This document shows positions 42,077 to 51,041 of a DNA stretch of 64,000 nucleotides, piece by piece. This DNA is from CAZIAK01 sp964537035 (GTDB taxonomy: Bacteria > Planctomycetota > B15-G4). A program made the translations under genes and the position numbers. The first letter of the stretch is position 1, and each line of letters starts with the position of its first letter. The stretch spans positions 1 through 64,000 of the forward strand of contig CAZIAK010000018.1 of the NCBI GenBank assembly GCA_964537035.1. The letters run 5' to 3'. The notes under the pieces were generated by a model. That model searched no databases and was not told the DNA's origin. It saw only the letters and a list, made by a program, of their open reading frames with translations.

Positions 42077-44281
42077 GTGCCACGCTCCCTCCCCATGATG
42101 TTCCTGGTCAGCGCCCTCGTGCTCTGCGCTCCAGTCCAGGCGAGCCCAACAGCCGACGAGAACTACCCGCCGTCGACCGCTCTGGCCGAGAAGGTCTCGC
42201 CCAAGGCGCTCGCAGCGCTGAGCGATCTGGTGCAGTCGTTCGTGGACGACGATCAGGTCGTAGGGGCCGAGCTGCTGGTGATCAAGAACGGCCGCTCGAT
42301 CCTGCACCAGGCCTACGGCTGGCGAGACAGAGAAGCCGAGCTGACCATGGAGACGAACAGCGTCTTCTGCGTGCGCTCCATGACCAAGCCTCTCATCGCC
42401 GCTTCGATCCTGATGCTGGTGGAGGACGGTCTGCTCAACCTCGACGATCCTGTCGCCCAGCACCTCCCCGCCTTCGACCATGGTGACTCCAGCGACATCA
42501 CGGTCGAGCATCTGCTGCAGCACACGAGCGGGTTGCCCATGTCCCAGATCCTCAACACGGACCTGACCACTCTGGACGGCATCCAGTCAGTGGCCCAGCT
42601 GGGCGCCACAGCTGAGCTCTCGTTCGCACCAGGGGACGCCTTTTCCTACAGCGACCAGGGCACCGACACGCTCACCGCGCTGATCGAGGTGGTCAGCGGC
42701 ATGAGCGCTGCAGACTTCGTGAGCACACGGGTGCTGGCGCCTCTGGGAATGCACGACTCAGCCTGTCTCATGGACGACGGACACCCCCTCCGTGAGCGCG
42801 CCTGCAGCAAGTACTACGGAGCCAGCGGCAGCTGGACGCGCTTCTGGAGCGCCGACGATCCCCCGCTCTTCCCGTTCTTCCTCGGCTCGCAAGGCCTGTA
42901 CTCGACCCTGAAAGACTACGCCCGTTTCATGGACCTCTGGCGTCGGGGCGGCCTGGCCAGCGAGCCCCGCTCCCTGGGGACGCGCCTGCAAGACCTCTGG
43001 AACCGCACGGGCGCCAAGAGCGCTGAACGTCTGCTCGACTCGGCGGCGATCAAACGAGCGCTCACCCCTGGCCCCTTCCCCATCGGCGCCCCCACAGGCT
43101 TCCCTGGGCTCAGCACCAGCTACGGCTACCTCATGCAGCTCTGGACCGGGCCTGCCACCGAGGACACTTCGGGCCAGGGCGTCCGAGAGCTGATGGCCTT
43201 CGGACACACCGGCTCGGACGGCACCTACGCCTGGGTCTTTCCCGAACAGAAGGCCATGGTGCTCTACTTCACCCAGTCGCGAGGCAACACCACGGGCTTG
43301 GAGGTCGAGGAGGTGTTGGCGGGACTGTTCCTTGGCGCGCCCTACGACCCGGAGCAGGACATCCCCCCGCTGGAGTCATACACGGGTTTCTACTTTGAGG
43401 GAGAGGGCGACAAGTACCGGGCCATCATCCGTGACGGCGACGGACTGGCCTTGGAGATCATGGGCCTGGCCGTGGTGCCCCTCAAGTACGTAGGTGAGGA
43501 CCAGTGGAAGCTGCGCCCCGACCCCAGCAAGGTGCTGAGGTTTCACCGCTCAGAGGCGGGAGACGTCACGGGCTATTCCATCGGCGAGCACCACGAATAC
43601 CGCTTTGAGCCCAGCCCCTCGCTGCCCACCGTCGAGGACATCGCCGGGCGCGTGGCCCGGGCTCACCGCCTGGACCTGGCACAGACCCTGGGGCCCTTGC
43701 GCATGACAGGCGAGGTGTTCATCGAGGCCTTCAACATCACCGCCCAGCTCACCACCCTGCTCGCATGGCCTGACCGTTTCCGCATGGACAGCCTCTCCCC
43801 GGGACAGTTCGAGCGCGTCGCCTACGACGGCGACAACGTGTGGAGCGAGTCCTCCATGAAGCCCCTGAGCAAGGTCGGCGACCAGGCTGCCGAGCTGCTG
43901 CGCTTCGACAGCCCCCTCGCCCGCTTCGGCGACCTTCTCGCCTGGCACCCTGACCTGCAGGTGGTCCAGCGCCTCGACTGGGACAACAAGACCATCTATC
44001 TGCTCCGCACGGGCGACACGTCTGGTCCCGCGCGATCGCTCTACGTCGATGGCGACACGGGGCGCGTTCTCGGCGAGGACAGCATGACCTTCATCGAGGG
44101 CATGGGCAGCATGGGCCAGAGCCTGCGCTTCGGTGATTTCCGCGATGTCACGGGGATGCTGCTGCCGTATCGGACCGAGGTCACCTTGGCGAACAAGATG
44201 GTAGGCACCATCGTCACCACTCTCGACGAGATCGAGCTGGAGGTCGAGGTCGCCGAGGGCGCCTTCGAGCTCCGACAATAG
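42077..44281 (+). CDS. Exported beta-lactamase-fold serine hydrolase with C-terminal extension
   Basis: A 734-residue protein. The GTG start at 42077 lies one base after the kelch stop, with AGGA 8 bases upstream, and gives a basic N-terminus before the signal peptide (ending APVQA). Residues about 35-410 are a class C beta-lactamase-like domain with SMTK at 101-104 (SxxK nucleophile and base), FSYSDQG as the YxN-type motif, and FGHTGSDGTYAW for the third motif. About 320 residues of beta-rich extension follow (FYFEGEGDKYRAIIRDGDG and a second beta domain). Likely an esterase or D-amino-acid peptidase. The ATGs at 42095 and 42098 are less likely starts. Confidence 0.87.
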   Translation: MPRSLPMMFLVSALVLCAPVQASPTADENYPPSTALAEKVSPKALAALSDLVQSFVDDDQVVGAELLVIKNGRSILHQAYGWRDREAELTMETNSVFCVRSMTKPLIAASILMLVEDGLLNLDDPVAQHLPAFDHGDSSDITVEHLLQHTSGLPMSQILNTDLTTLDGIQSVAQLGATAELSFAPGDAFSYSDQGTDTLTALIEVVSGMSAADFVSTRVLAPLGMHDSACLMDDGHPLRERACSKYYGASGSWTRFWSADDPPLFPFFLGSQGLYSTLKDYARFMDLWRRGGLASEPRSLGTRLQDLWNRTGAKSAERLLDSAAIKRALTPGPFPIGAPTGFPGLSTSYGYLMQLWTGPATEDTSGQGVRELMAFGHTGSDGTYAWVFPEQKAMVLYFTQSRGNTTGLEVEEVLAGLFLGAPYDPEQDIPPLESYTGFYFEGEGDKYRAIIRDGDGLALEIMGLAVVPLKYVGEDQWKLRPDPSKVLRFHRSEAGDVTGYSIGEHHEYRFEPSPSLPTVEDIAGRVARAHRLDLAQTLGPLRMTGEVFIEAFNITAQLTTLLAWPDRFRMDSLSPGQFERVAYDGDNVWSESSMKPLSKVGDQAAELLRFDSPLARFGDLLAWHPDLQVVQRLDWDNKTIYLLRTGDTSGPARSLYVDGDTGRVLGEDSMTFIEGMGSMGQSLRFGDFRDVTGMLLPYRTEVTLANKMVGTIVTTLDEIELEVEVAEGAFELRQ

Positions 44282-44389
44282 TCCAGCGCCCGGCATGGAC
44301 TCAGCGCTCGGATGTGCCGGGGCTCGCAGAGCCCTGGCGAGCATGCTCGGCGCGCCGCACTTCGCGCACGGCCTGCTAGACTGCCGCCC

Positions 44390-45571
44390 ATGACCCAAGC
44401 CCTTGAGATCCCCAGCCAGAGCGGCGAGAGCGGCTCGGCCCTCGGCGAGCGCATCGACACCGCCCTCGTACGCATGAACGAGATCTATGCCGGAGGGCAC
44501 TACCCCCGGGTCACCGTGGTGCGCTCGTGGTCGGAACACAACCCGGCGATCTCGGGCGAGGTGGCCCGGCCTTCCTGTTCACGCTGGTATCTCTTTCGCG
44601 AGCTGAAACGTCTCGTCTCAAAGGGCGCCTCGTTGCGCATCGAGGCCTCCCGCCCCATCGTGACACTCGACGACGCCTCCCTGCTCGAGCGCCTCGACGA
44701 GCACGGCTGGGACCTGACCCGCAAGAAGCTGTTCCTCTTTCCGCCCGAGCGGGTCGAGCTCTCCATCGAACGGCTGGAGCACTACACCGGCACGAAGGCC
44801 GCAGACTTTCAGCGCTACGTGCTGCTGACGAATTACGCCATGCACATGGACGCCTTCGTCGAGGAGTTTCCCCACTGCGTGCGGGGCGAGGGCTCGGTGC
44901 AGATGCCCGCCTGCCACCATGTGCTCGACGAGAACCTGGGAGTCAGCATCGTCAACATCGGCGTCGGGCCCTCGAACGCGAAGAACTTCACCGACCACCT
45001 GGCCGTCCTCCGGCCAGACGCCATGATCATGGTGGGCCACTGTGGTGGCATCCGCAATCACCAGAACATCGGCGACTACGTGCTCGCCTCGGGCTACATG
45101 CGCGCCGACCGGGTGCTCGACGAATTGCTACCTCTGGGCGTGCCCATTGCGCCGAGCTTTCTGCTCAACACCTACCTCTCGAAGGCCCTCGAAGACGAGC
45201 AGCTCGAGTATCGCCTGGGCACGGTCTACACCACCGTCGACCGCAATTGGGAGCTGGCTCTCAAGCGCACCCGCAACGACCTGCAGGTCAGCCGCAGCCT
45301 GGCCATCGACATGGAGTCGGCCACCGTCGCGGCCAACGGATTTCGCTATCGCATTCCCAATGCGACCCTGCTCTGCGTCTCGGACAAGCCCTTGCATGGC
45401 CGGCCCAAGCTCAGAGGCAAGGCCGCAGAGTTCTACCGAGAGACCAAGCGCAAGCACCTGTCCGTGGCGATCCGGGCCATGAGCCTGGCCAAGAGAGACT
45501 GGCCCTGGGGTCTGCCCACCGCGAGTCTTCGCGCCCTCGACGAGCCCCTGCTCGGCGGGGCCATCGACTAA
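44390..45571 (+). CDS. amn: AMP nucleosidase
   Basis: A 393-residue cytoplasmic enzyme that splits AMP into adenine and ribose 5-phosphate. The C-terminal phosphorylase-like domain is clear: NIGVGPSNAKNFTDHLAVLRP, MIMVGHCGGIRNHQNIGDYVLA, AIDMESATVAANGFRYRIP with the purine-site Glu, and LLCVSDKPLHGRPKLRG. The N-terminal domain is shorter than in the E. coli enzyme (484 residues), so an allosteric ATP/phosphate domain may be reduced. It starts 108 bases after the serine hydrolase, probably as a separate unit. Confidence 0.9.
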   Translation: MTQALEIPSQSGESGSALGERIDTALVRMNEIYAGGHYPRVTVVRSWSEHNPAISGEVARPSCSRWYLFRELKRLVSKGASLRIEASRPIVTLDDASLLERLDEHGWDLTRKKLFLFPPERVELSIERLEHYTGTKAADFQRYVLLTNYAMHMDAFVEEFPHCVRGEGSVQMPACHHVLDENLGVSIVNIGVGPSNAKNFTDHLAVLRPDAMIMVGHCGGIRNHQNIGDYVLASGYMRADRVLDELLPLGVPIAPSFLLNTYLSKALEDEQLEYRLGTVYTTVDRNWELALKRTRNDLQVSRSLAIDMESATVAANGFRYRIPNATLLCVSDKPLHGRPKLRGKAAEFYRETKRKHLSVAIRAMSLAKRDWPWGLPTASLRALDEPLLGGAID

Positions 45572-45705
45572 CACAGGTCGGCCATGGCGTGCTAACGTCG
45601 GGCCGCCTGCGTGTTCGGGAGCGCGGGCCCGTTCGGTCGCCCTACAGAGACAGCCAGCGGTTTGCCGTTCGCATCCCGAAGCGCCCCCCCTGGCGGCCCG
45701 GCCCC

Positions 45706-46989
45706 ATGAGCCGAACGATCCTCCTTCTGTCGGGCCTGGCGTTTTTCCTGTGGTCACCCGCGCCGACCGCAGCCCAGGATGCGCGAGTCCTCTTCATTCG
45801 CGGCGGATTCGGCACAGGGGGCTTTCTGGAAGGCGGCGCGAACGAGCAGTTGTCAGACATCACCGACTTCAGCACCGCTCCGGGCAACCACGGCTACGGC
45901 GAGCTGAACCTGCTGCTGAGGAGCCTGAACCACAGCGTCAGCCAGGTCGTGGAGGGCCCGTTCGACAACAACACCCCCATCGACCTGGCCAGCCTCCCGC
46001 TCTCTGACTACGACATCGTGGTCTTCGGTTCGAACAACGCTGACTACGACAGCTCGGCCGCCCAGCTCCTGGCAGATTGGGTCTGCTCCGGAGGCGCTGC
46101 CCTGTTCATCAGCGACGCCAACTGGGGCCGGGATTGGGGCGACGCGCCCAGCTCCGACCAGACCTTCCTCGATCACTTCGACCTGATCATGAATCAGGAC
46201 AAGGGCACCTACGTCCTGTCTGGGAGCACAGGCGATTTTCTCGTGCCCAGCCACCCGATTCTCGTTGGCCAGGACGGAGTGCCAGGTAGCGGCGACGATG
46301 TCAGCGCCTTCGACGGCGAGGGCGTCTCTCCCCTCACGGTCGACCACCAACTGCCAGGAGTCGACCCCGTCGTCGTCGCCCGGGCCAAGGGCCAGATGAA
46401 GCTCAACGACGCCCCTGGCAGCGGCACCACCGTCGCCACGGGCCCGGACGACGGCTCTCTGGTCACCCTCGAGTACGGCCTGGGCAGGGTCGCCGGGCAC
46501 TTCGACCGCAACACGTTCTTCAACCAGAACGGCGCGGGCACCAGCCTGTACCTGAATGACAACGCTCAGTATGCCGCCAACCTCTTCGCCTGGCTGGCCG
46601 ACGCTGGTGGCAACTACGGGACCGGCTGCCCGGACGTGAACGGCATCACGCCTCAGCTGACCCTGACCGGCTTCCCCACACCGGGCGGCGTGGTCAAGCT
46701 CAAGATCAACGACGCACCCGGCGGATCCATCGCCGCCTTGCTCATCGGCACGGGCAAGGGCCAGGGTCTCTCCGTGGGGCTCTGCAACCTGCTGGTCTGG
46801 CCACTCATCGACCCACAGATCTTCTTGCCTCTCGGCGGCAGTGGTCCCGGCGCAGGCGCGTTGGAGTTCGACATCTTCTTGCCCCCCGGCTTGCCCGAGC
46901 AGCTCTTCACCCTGCAAGCGTTCATCCCCTCTGCCGGGCCGGGTGGTTCGTCGGCGGCCTCCAACGGAGCGGCCCTCTTCGTTCATTGA
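45706..46989 (+). CDS. Secreted glutamine-amidotransferase-like fold protein with shared C-terminal domain
   Basis: A 427-residue exported protein (signal peptide ending PTAAQ). Residues about 25-300 look like a class I glutamine-amidotransferase/ThuA-like Rossmann fold: RVLFIRGGFGTGG, LSDYDIVVFGSNNADYDS, LLADWVCSGGAALFISDANWG, GRVAGHFDRNTFF. No obvious nucleophile Cys is conserved, so a binding role is possible. The last 120 residues form the beta-sandwich-like tail seen on other secreted proteins here, ending SAASNGAALFVH. Confidence 0.72.
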   Translation: MSRTILLLSGLAFFLWSPAPTAAQDARVLFIRGGFGTGGFLEGGANEQLSDITDFSTAPGNHGYGELNLLLRSLNHSVSQVVEGPFDNNTPIDLASLPLSDYDIVVFGSNNADYDSSAAQLLADWVCSGGAALFISDANWGRDWGDAPSSDQTFLDHFDLIMNQDKGTYVLSGSTGDFLVPSHPILVGQDGVPGSGDDVSAFDGEGVSPLTVDHQLPGVDPVVVARAKGQMKLNDAPGSGTTVATGPDDGSLVTLEYGLGRVAGHFDRNTFFNQNGAGTSLYLNDNAQYAANLFAWLADAGGNYGTGCPDVNGITPQLTLTGFPTPGGVVKLKINDAPGGSIAALLIGTGKGQGLSVGLCNLLVWPLIDPQIFLPLGGSGPGAGALEFDIFLPPGLPEQLFTLQAFIPSAGPGGSSAASNGAALFVH

Positions 46990-47099
46990 CAGAGCGCCTG
47001 GCTGGCGCCGTCCATCGCTGAGTGACTCCTCCCCGACGGTCCCGGGCAACGCCCGAGCGCAGCCAGCAGAGCCCCACCTGTGTGCTAGACTTCGCGGCC

Positions 47100-48494
47100 A
47101 TGACCGCCAGCCTTGCACCCTCCGCCCTGGTTGCGCTGCTCGCCGGCGCGCTCCTGCTCCCCGCCTGTGGGCCCGATGCTCCAGAGGCTCCCCTTGAGCC
47201 CGAGCGGCCGCACCTGATCCTCATCTCGATCGACACCCTGCGGGCAGACCACCTCTCCTGCTACGGCTACGAGCGCACCACCTCGCCCGCGCTGGATGCT
47301 CTGGCAGACGAGTCCTGGCTCTTCGAGAACGTGATCGCCGCGGCGCCTAGCACCGGCCCCGCACACATGACCATGTTCACCGGCGTGCTGCCACGCGTGC
47401 ACGGCATCTTCAACGAACGACCGGCGCTGCTGTCGCCCGAGTTGCCCTACCTGCCCCATACGATGCAAGAGCAGGGTTGGAGTACGGCGGCCTTCACCGA
47501 CGGTGGCATCGTCACCGAGGCCTATGGTTTCGACCGGGGCTACGACGTCTTCGAGGCTCGCTACGAGCCCTTCGAAGACAAGCTGAAAGACGTGCAAGCC
47601 TGGCTCTCCGAGGCGCCGGACGATCCCACCTTCTTGTTCGTCCATACCTACGGTGTTCACGCACCCTACCTGCCTGCCACTGGCCACGATCTGTTCACCG
47701 ACGACAACTTCGACGGCCCCTTGCGGGAGGTCGTGGAGACGTTGGTCAAGAAGCGCGACAACGGCCGACTCACGAACCTGGCCAAGACCCTGACCCAGTT
47801 CTGGAAGAGCATCGATCGCAGCGACTTCTCCGATGCAGATGTCGAGTATCTGAAGGCGCTCTACGACGGCAGCCTTCACGGCGTCGACGATGGCATCGGG
47901 CGCCTGCTCGACCAGCTGCAGACCAAGGGCTGGCTCGACGATGCCTGGCTGATCGTCACCTCCGATCATGGGGAGGCCTTTGGCGAGCATGGTGGTTTCA
48001 GCCATCGACAGCTCCATCAAGAGGAGCTCTGGGTGCCCCTGTTGATCCGTCCTCCGGGGGGCACGGAGGGGCGGCGCCTGAGCACGCGGGTGAGCGCGCT
48101 CGATCTCTTCCCCACCTTGATCGAGCTGCTCGATCTGCACGGCCACGCCGCCATGCAGGGCCAGAGCATGCTGCCCTTCGATGAGCTTGGCGATGATCGC
48201 CGAGCCCTGGCCACCGACGGCAGCCAGAAGGCCGATGCGGTCATCGATGGCAGCCGCAAGTTGATCCAGCGGCCCAAGCAGCAGTTCGAACTCTACGACC
48301 TGGGCAGCGACCCCCTCGAGGCCAACAACCTCGCCGAGCAGGGCGGCGACACGAAGGCCCTGGTGCGCCTGCTGGCCACCATGCGCAAGGACGCGGCAGC
48401 CTTGCAGCAGAAGGTCGGCGAGCCGATCCTCGACGTGGGCGAGCTGTCGGACGAACGGCTGCAAGAGCTGCGCGCCCTGGGCTACATCAAGTAG
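47100..48494 (+). CDS. Alkaline-phosphatase-superfamily lipoprotein (sulfatase-like, Thr nucleophile)
   Basis: A 464-residue lipoprotein: lipobox LPAC with Cys23. Metal-site motifs of the sulfatase/alkaline phosphatase superfamily are present: ISIDTLRADHLSCYGY (Asp45) and IVTSDHGEAFGEHGGF. The usual C/S-x-P-S-R formylglycine site is replaced by PSTGPAHMTMFTG, with Thr85 at the nucleophile position, as in some phosphonate or phosphate monoester hydrolases. Sulfatase maturation would thus not be needed, and a phosphate or phosphonate ester may be the substrate. Start at 47100; the frame is open upstream but carries no signal. Confidence 0.82.
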   Translation: MTASLAPSALVALLAGALLLPACGPDAPEAPLEPERPHLILISIDTLRADHLSCYGYERTTSPALDALADESWLFENVIAAAPSTGPAHMTMFTGVLPRVHGIFNERPALLSPELPYLPHTMQEQGWSTAAFTDGGIVTEAYGFDRGYDVFEARYEPFEDKLKDVQAWLSEAPDDPTFLFVHTYGVHAPYLPATGHDLFTDDNFDGPLREVVETLVKKRDNGRLTNLAKTLTQFWKSIDRSDFSDADVEYLKALYDGSLHGVDDGIGRLLDQLQTKGWLDDAWLIVTSDHGEAFGEHGGFSHRQLHQEELWVPLLIRPPGGTEGRRLSTRVSALDLFPTLIELLDLHGHAAMQGQSMLPFDELGDDRRALATDGSQKADAVIDGSRKLIQRPKQQFELYDLGSDPLEANNLAEQGGDTKALVRLLATMRKDAAALQQKVGEPILDVGELSDERLQELRALGYIK

Positions 48495-48510
48495 GCGTGG
48501 CCGCCCAAGG

Positions 48511-48546
48511 AGGCGTGCTGCCCCGGATAGGCGTGCTGCCCCGCAG
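48511..48546. repeat. Two near-identical 18-base direct repeats
   Basis: Units at 48511-48528 and 48529-48546 share AGGCGTGCTGCCCCG and differ near their ends. Weaker copies flank them. They lie in the 131 bases after the sulfatase-like gene. Confidence 0.6.
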
Positions 48547-48625
48547 AGCGGTGCTCGTTCCTGCCCCGCCCCCCTCTTGCGGGGTCAGCGCGGCCGTCAG
48601 CTGACCCGACCGATCCGCATCCAGC

Positions 48626-49222
48626 TCACTTCTCCATGGCTGGCACGCTGACCTCGAAGGGCACCTTGACCTCGCCCCAGCTCAGGTAGGCCTTCGCCGA
48701 GGTGGCCTGAGCGTTGTCGAAGCCGAACTGCAGAGACTCGTTGAAAGGACCGCTCTTCGCCAGGACTTCGACCTGCAGCACGTCCTTGCTCTGGTCGTAG
48801 CCCCGGCTGCCCCACTGCTCGTGGTCGCTGTTGAAGATGACCGTCCACAGCCCATCACGGACGATCATGAACAGGCCGTACTTGCCGGCGGGCAGATCTT
48901 CGCCCTCGATCTGCACGTCTGACGACACCTCGAAGGTCGTGCACTCGTTCGCCCCGGCGCGCCAGGGGTACGCGTCGCCGTCACGGGGTACGAGCAGCTG
49001 GTCCCGGGAGTTCTTCGCCGTCCACACTGCGCGCCCGGCGATGTTCGGGCGGTGGTAGCTGATCTGCACCCACGTGGACGCACCGATCACCTGGGACACC
49101 ACGGCGCCCTGGCTCTTGTCGGGAGTAGCTGGCACTCGCGACCAGGGCGAGGTGATGCCGTCGAGGGGTAGGGCGAGACTGCCGGAGACGGCAAGCAGAA
49201 GGGCGGCGAGAGTGTGCTTCAT
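48626..49222 (-). CDS. Exported DUF2911-family protein
   Basis: A 198-residue exported protein (signal peptide ending SLALPLDG). The DUF2911 core is evident: QVIGASTWVQISYHRPNIAG, GRAVWTAKN, PWRAGANECTTFEVSSDV, LPAGKYGLFMIV, and WTVIFNSDHEQWGSRGYDQ. The family is widespread in Bacteroidetes and Planctomycetes and has no known activity. The gene is convergent with the sulfatase-like gene. Downstream DNA is GC-rich and without a strong terminator. Confidence 0.88.
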   Translation of the reverse strand: MKHTLAALLLAVSGSLALPLDGITSPWSRVPATPDKSQGAVVSQVIGASTWVQISYHRPNIAGRAVWTAKNSRDQLLVPRDGDAYPWRAGANECTTFEVSSDVQIEGEDLPAGKYGLFMIVRDGLWTVIFNSDHEQWGSRGYDQSKDVLQVEVLAKSGPFNESLQFGFDNAQATSAKAYLSWGEVKVPFEVSVPAMEK

Positions 49223-49563
49223 GGTTCAGGATCCGAGGCCAGGGGGGCGGAGTTGTGAGAGGAGTATGGGACTCTTCGGCCCCGTTTATTGCAAGGAGTC
49301 CGAGACCGTCGCGGCAAGGGACGGGAGCCAAGGGGCGACGCTGGCTCTCTGCCCAAGACGGCTCTGGAGGGCGCGCCTGAGCACAGCGCCGTGGCCATGG
49401 GCAGCACAAGGACGACAGCTGCGAGTGAGGGCAGGAAGAACAGGTCGTGCATCGCGATCAGCGGCAGGTCAAACGCAGGGCTCACCCTGGTCAACGAGGC
49501 CGTGCCTCCCGCCCAGGCGAGCGGGGCGATGCAGGCCGCCCGTCCCTGCCATCCGCAGGCGAA
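49223..49563. other. Intergenic region without a supported gene
   Basis: These 341 bases lie upstream of the DUF2911 gene and downstream of the helix-turn-helix protein gene. Open frames on both strands are short, compositionally random and lack motifs. No repeat or strong hairpin was seen. The DUF2911 promoter must lie here. Confidence 0.5.
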
Positions 49564-50853
49564 TCAGCGTGAGCTGCGGGGAGAGAAGGCCATGCACACC
49601 TGCCAGCCGTGGACCGGATAGCGAATGCGCGTGCGGTAGCACCTGAACCTCGACAGATCCCAATCGAAGCGCTCGCCCAGATGGCGCAGCATGGGCAGAT
49701 ACGACGGCACTTCGGTGAGGTGCAGGCGGTCTCCCGCCGAGCCCATGACCTCGATGGGCTCGTGAACAGCGATGCGGTCGATGTCTCGGCTGGGGTCGTT
49801 CACGTTGGCGAAACCGTCGTAGCCCGTATCGAAGACGATCAGCTCGGGCCGCCAGTCAGCGAACACATCTTCGTGCAGCAGCACGTCGAAGGTCAGGCTG
49901 GCCACGGGGATCGCCGGCTCGATGAAGAGCGACGTCTGCTGACGTGGGCCGTCGACCGGAGCCCGACGCATGGCCGCGGGGTGGTGGTCCACGACGAACA
50001 TGTCCACGACCTGCCGAGGGCCCAGCAGATCTTCGGGCAGCGTGTAGTGCAGCGCATTGCCGGCCCGCTCGGTCTGCAGTCGTGCGGGCGGGTGCAGGCA
50101 GAACTCATCGAGGGGCACCACGCTGAGCGGTGACTCCTCGTCGTCGCTCTCGCAGTCACCCTCACTGTTGCGGTAGCGGTAGGCGAAACGCACGGCCGCA
50201 CCGGGGCGCAGACGTTGCAAGGCCACGGCGCCGTTGAGCCAGGTCAGGTCGTGCTTCAGCTCATCGTCTGCAGAGGGCGCTACCACGGCGGTGCCCAGCC
50301 AGTGCTCGGCTTGCACTCCCTTGAGTTGACTCAGCCCTTTGTAGACGGCGTAACGGCTGGACAGCTCGAAGCGCTCTCTCGCGCCAGGCAAGCTCGAGCT
50401 GATCAGTGCGTCGAGAGCTGCACGGGTGCCAGCGTCATCCCGGATGAGTTGATCGAAGGCGGTGATGGCACTCTCGGCGGCCGCGGTCAGCGTGCCAGGC
50501 ACACCCTTGCGACCGGCAGCCCGTACCAGCTTGCGCAACGGCTCGGGGCCCGGCACCACATGGAGGACTTCCATGGGGTCATGCTTGCCGATGGCAGCCA
50601 GGACCCGGCTGGCCACGGCCCGGTTCACGCCCAGCTCACGGGCCAGGGCGTTGGGGCGGCGGGGCGTCTCCGTCAAGGCGCCGATGACCGCGCTCAGCGA
50701 GCCGGAGAGCGCCGTGCCCGTGGCACGAATGCGCTCGTGAACCGTCGAGATGGGTCGATCCTGTCCTGAGCTGGCGCTCGGCGCGCCTGGAGCGAGGTGT
50801 CCGTCTTCGGGAGGGGAGCCAGAAGGTAACGGCTGCTTGTTTTGGGGTGCCAT
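49564..50853 (-). CDS. Probable transcriptional regulator with N-terminal winged helix and large C-terminal domain
   Basis: A 429-residue cytoplasmic protein. After a Pro/Ser-rich start, residues about 50-95 form a helix-turn-helix (LTETPRRPNALARELGVNRAVASRV as a winged-helix pattern, shown partly elsewhere as LARELGVNRAVASRVLAAIG). The following 330 residues are of unknown type, with DDEESPLSVVPLDEF, VVDMFVVDHHPAAMRR and LHLTEVPSYLPMLRHLG. It could be an effector-binding domain. The start is the ATG at 50853. It is divergent from the HAF-repeat gene across an AT-richer 188-base region. No ligand can be named. Confidence 0.65.
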   Translation of the reverse strand: MAPQNKQPLPSGSPPEDGHLAPGAPSASSGQDRPISTVHERIRATGTALSGSLSAVIGALTETPRRPNALARELGVNRAVASRVLAAIGKHDPMEVLHVVPGPEPLRKLVRAAGRKGVPGTLTAAAESAITAFDQLIRDDAGTRAALDALISSSLPGARERFELSSRYAVYKGLSQLKGVQAEHWLGTAVVAPSADDELKHDLTWLNGAVALQRLRPGAAVRFAYRYRNSEGDCESDDEESPLSVVPLDEFCLHPPARLQTERAGNALHYTLPEDLLGPRQVVDMFVVDHHPAAMRRAPVDGPRQQTSLFIEPAIPVASLTFDVLLHEDVFADWRPELIVFDTGYDGFANVNDPSRDIDRIAVHEPIEVMGSAGDRLHLTEVPSYLPMLRHLGERFDWDLSRFRCYRTRIRYPVHGWQVCMAFSPRSSR

Positions 50854-51041
50854 GGCCAGATCCTAGCCTTTCCAGGGTCATCATGCCCTGCCCTTGCGTA
50901 CAAGAAAGGTCACATAAACATGCGATTTATAGCAATCACATCCTGGCACGGGATCTATAACGTCCGGCTGGAGTGCAACGCCCGTCCCGAGTGGGCCCGC
51001 TCCTTTTCCTCCCTCAGTCAGCCCTCTTGGAACGCCCAAAG
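50854..51041. promoter_or_regulatory. AT-richer divergent promoter region
   Basis: This region separates the winged-helix regulator and the HAF-repeat gene. The part at 50894-50960 is clearly AT-richer than the rest of the window (for example ACATAAACATGCGATTTATA), as expected for a promoter. No -35/-10 pair with good spacing could be fixed. Confidence 0.4.

Noticed and set aside
48564..48584. Short GC hairpin as a terminator after the sulfatase-like gene
   Set aside because: Only six pairs with a nine-base loop and no T-run; chance occurrence is likely in such GC-rich DNA.
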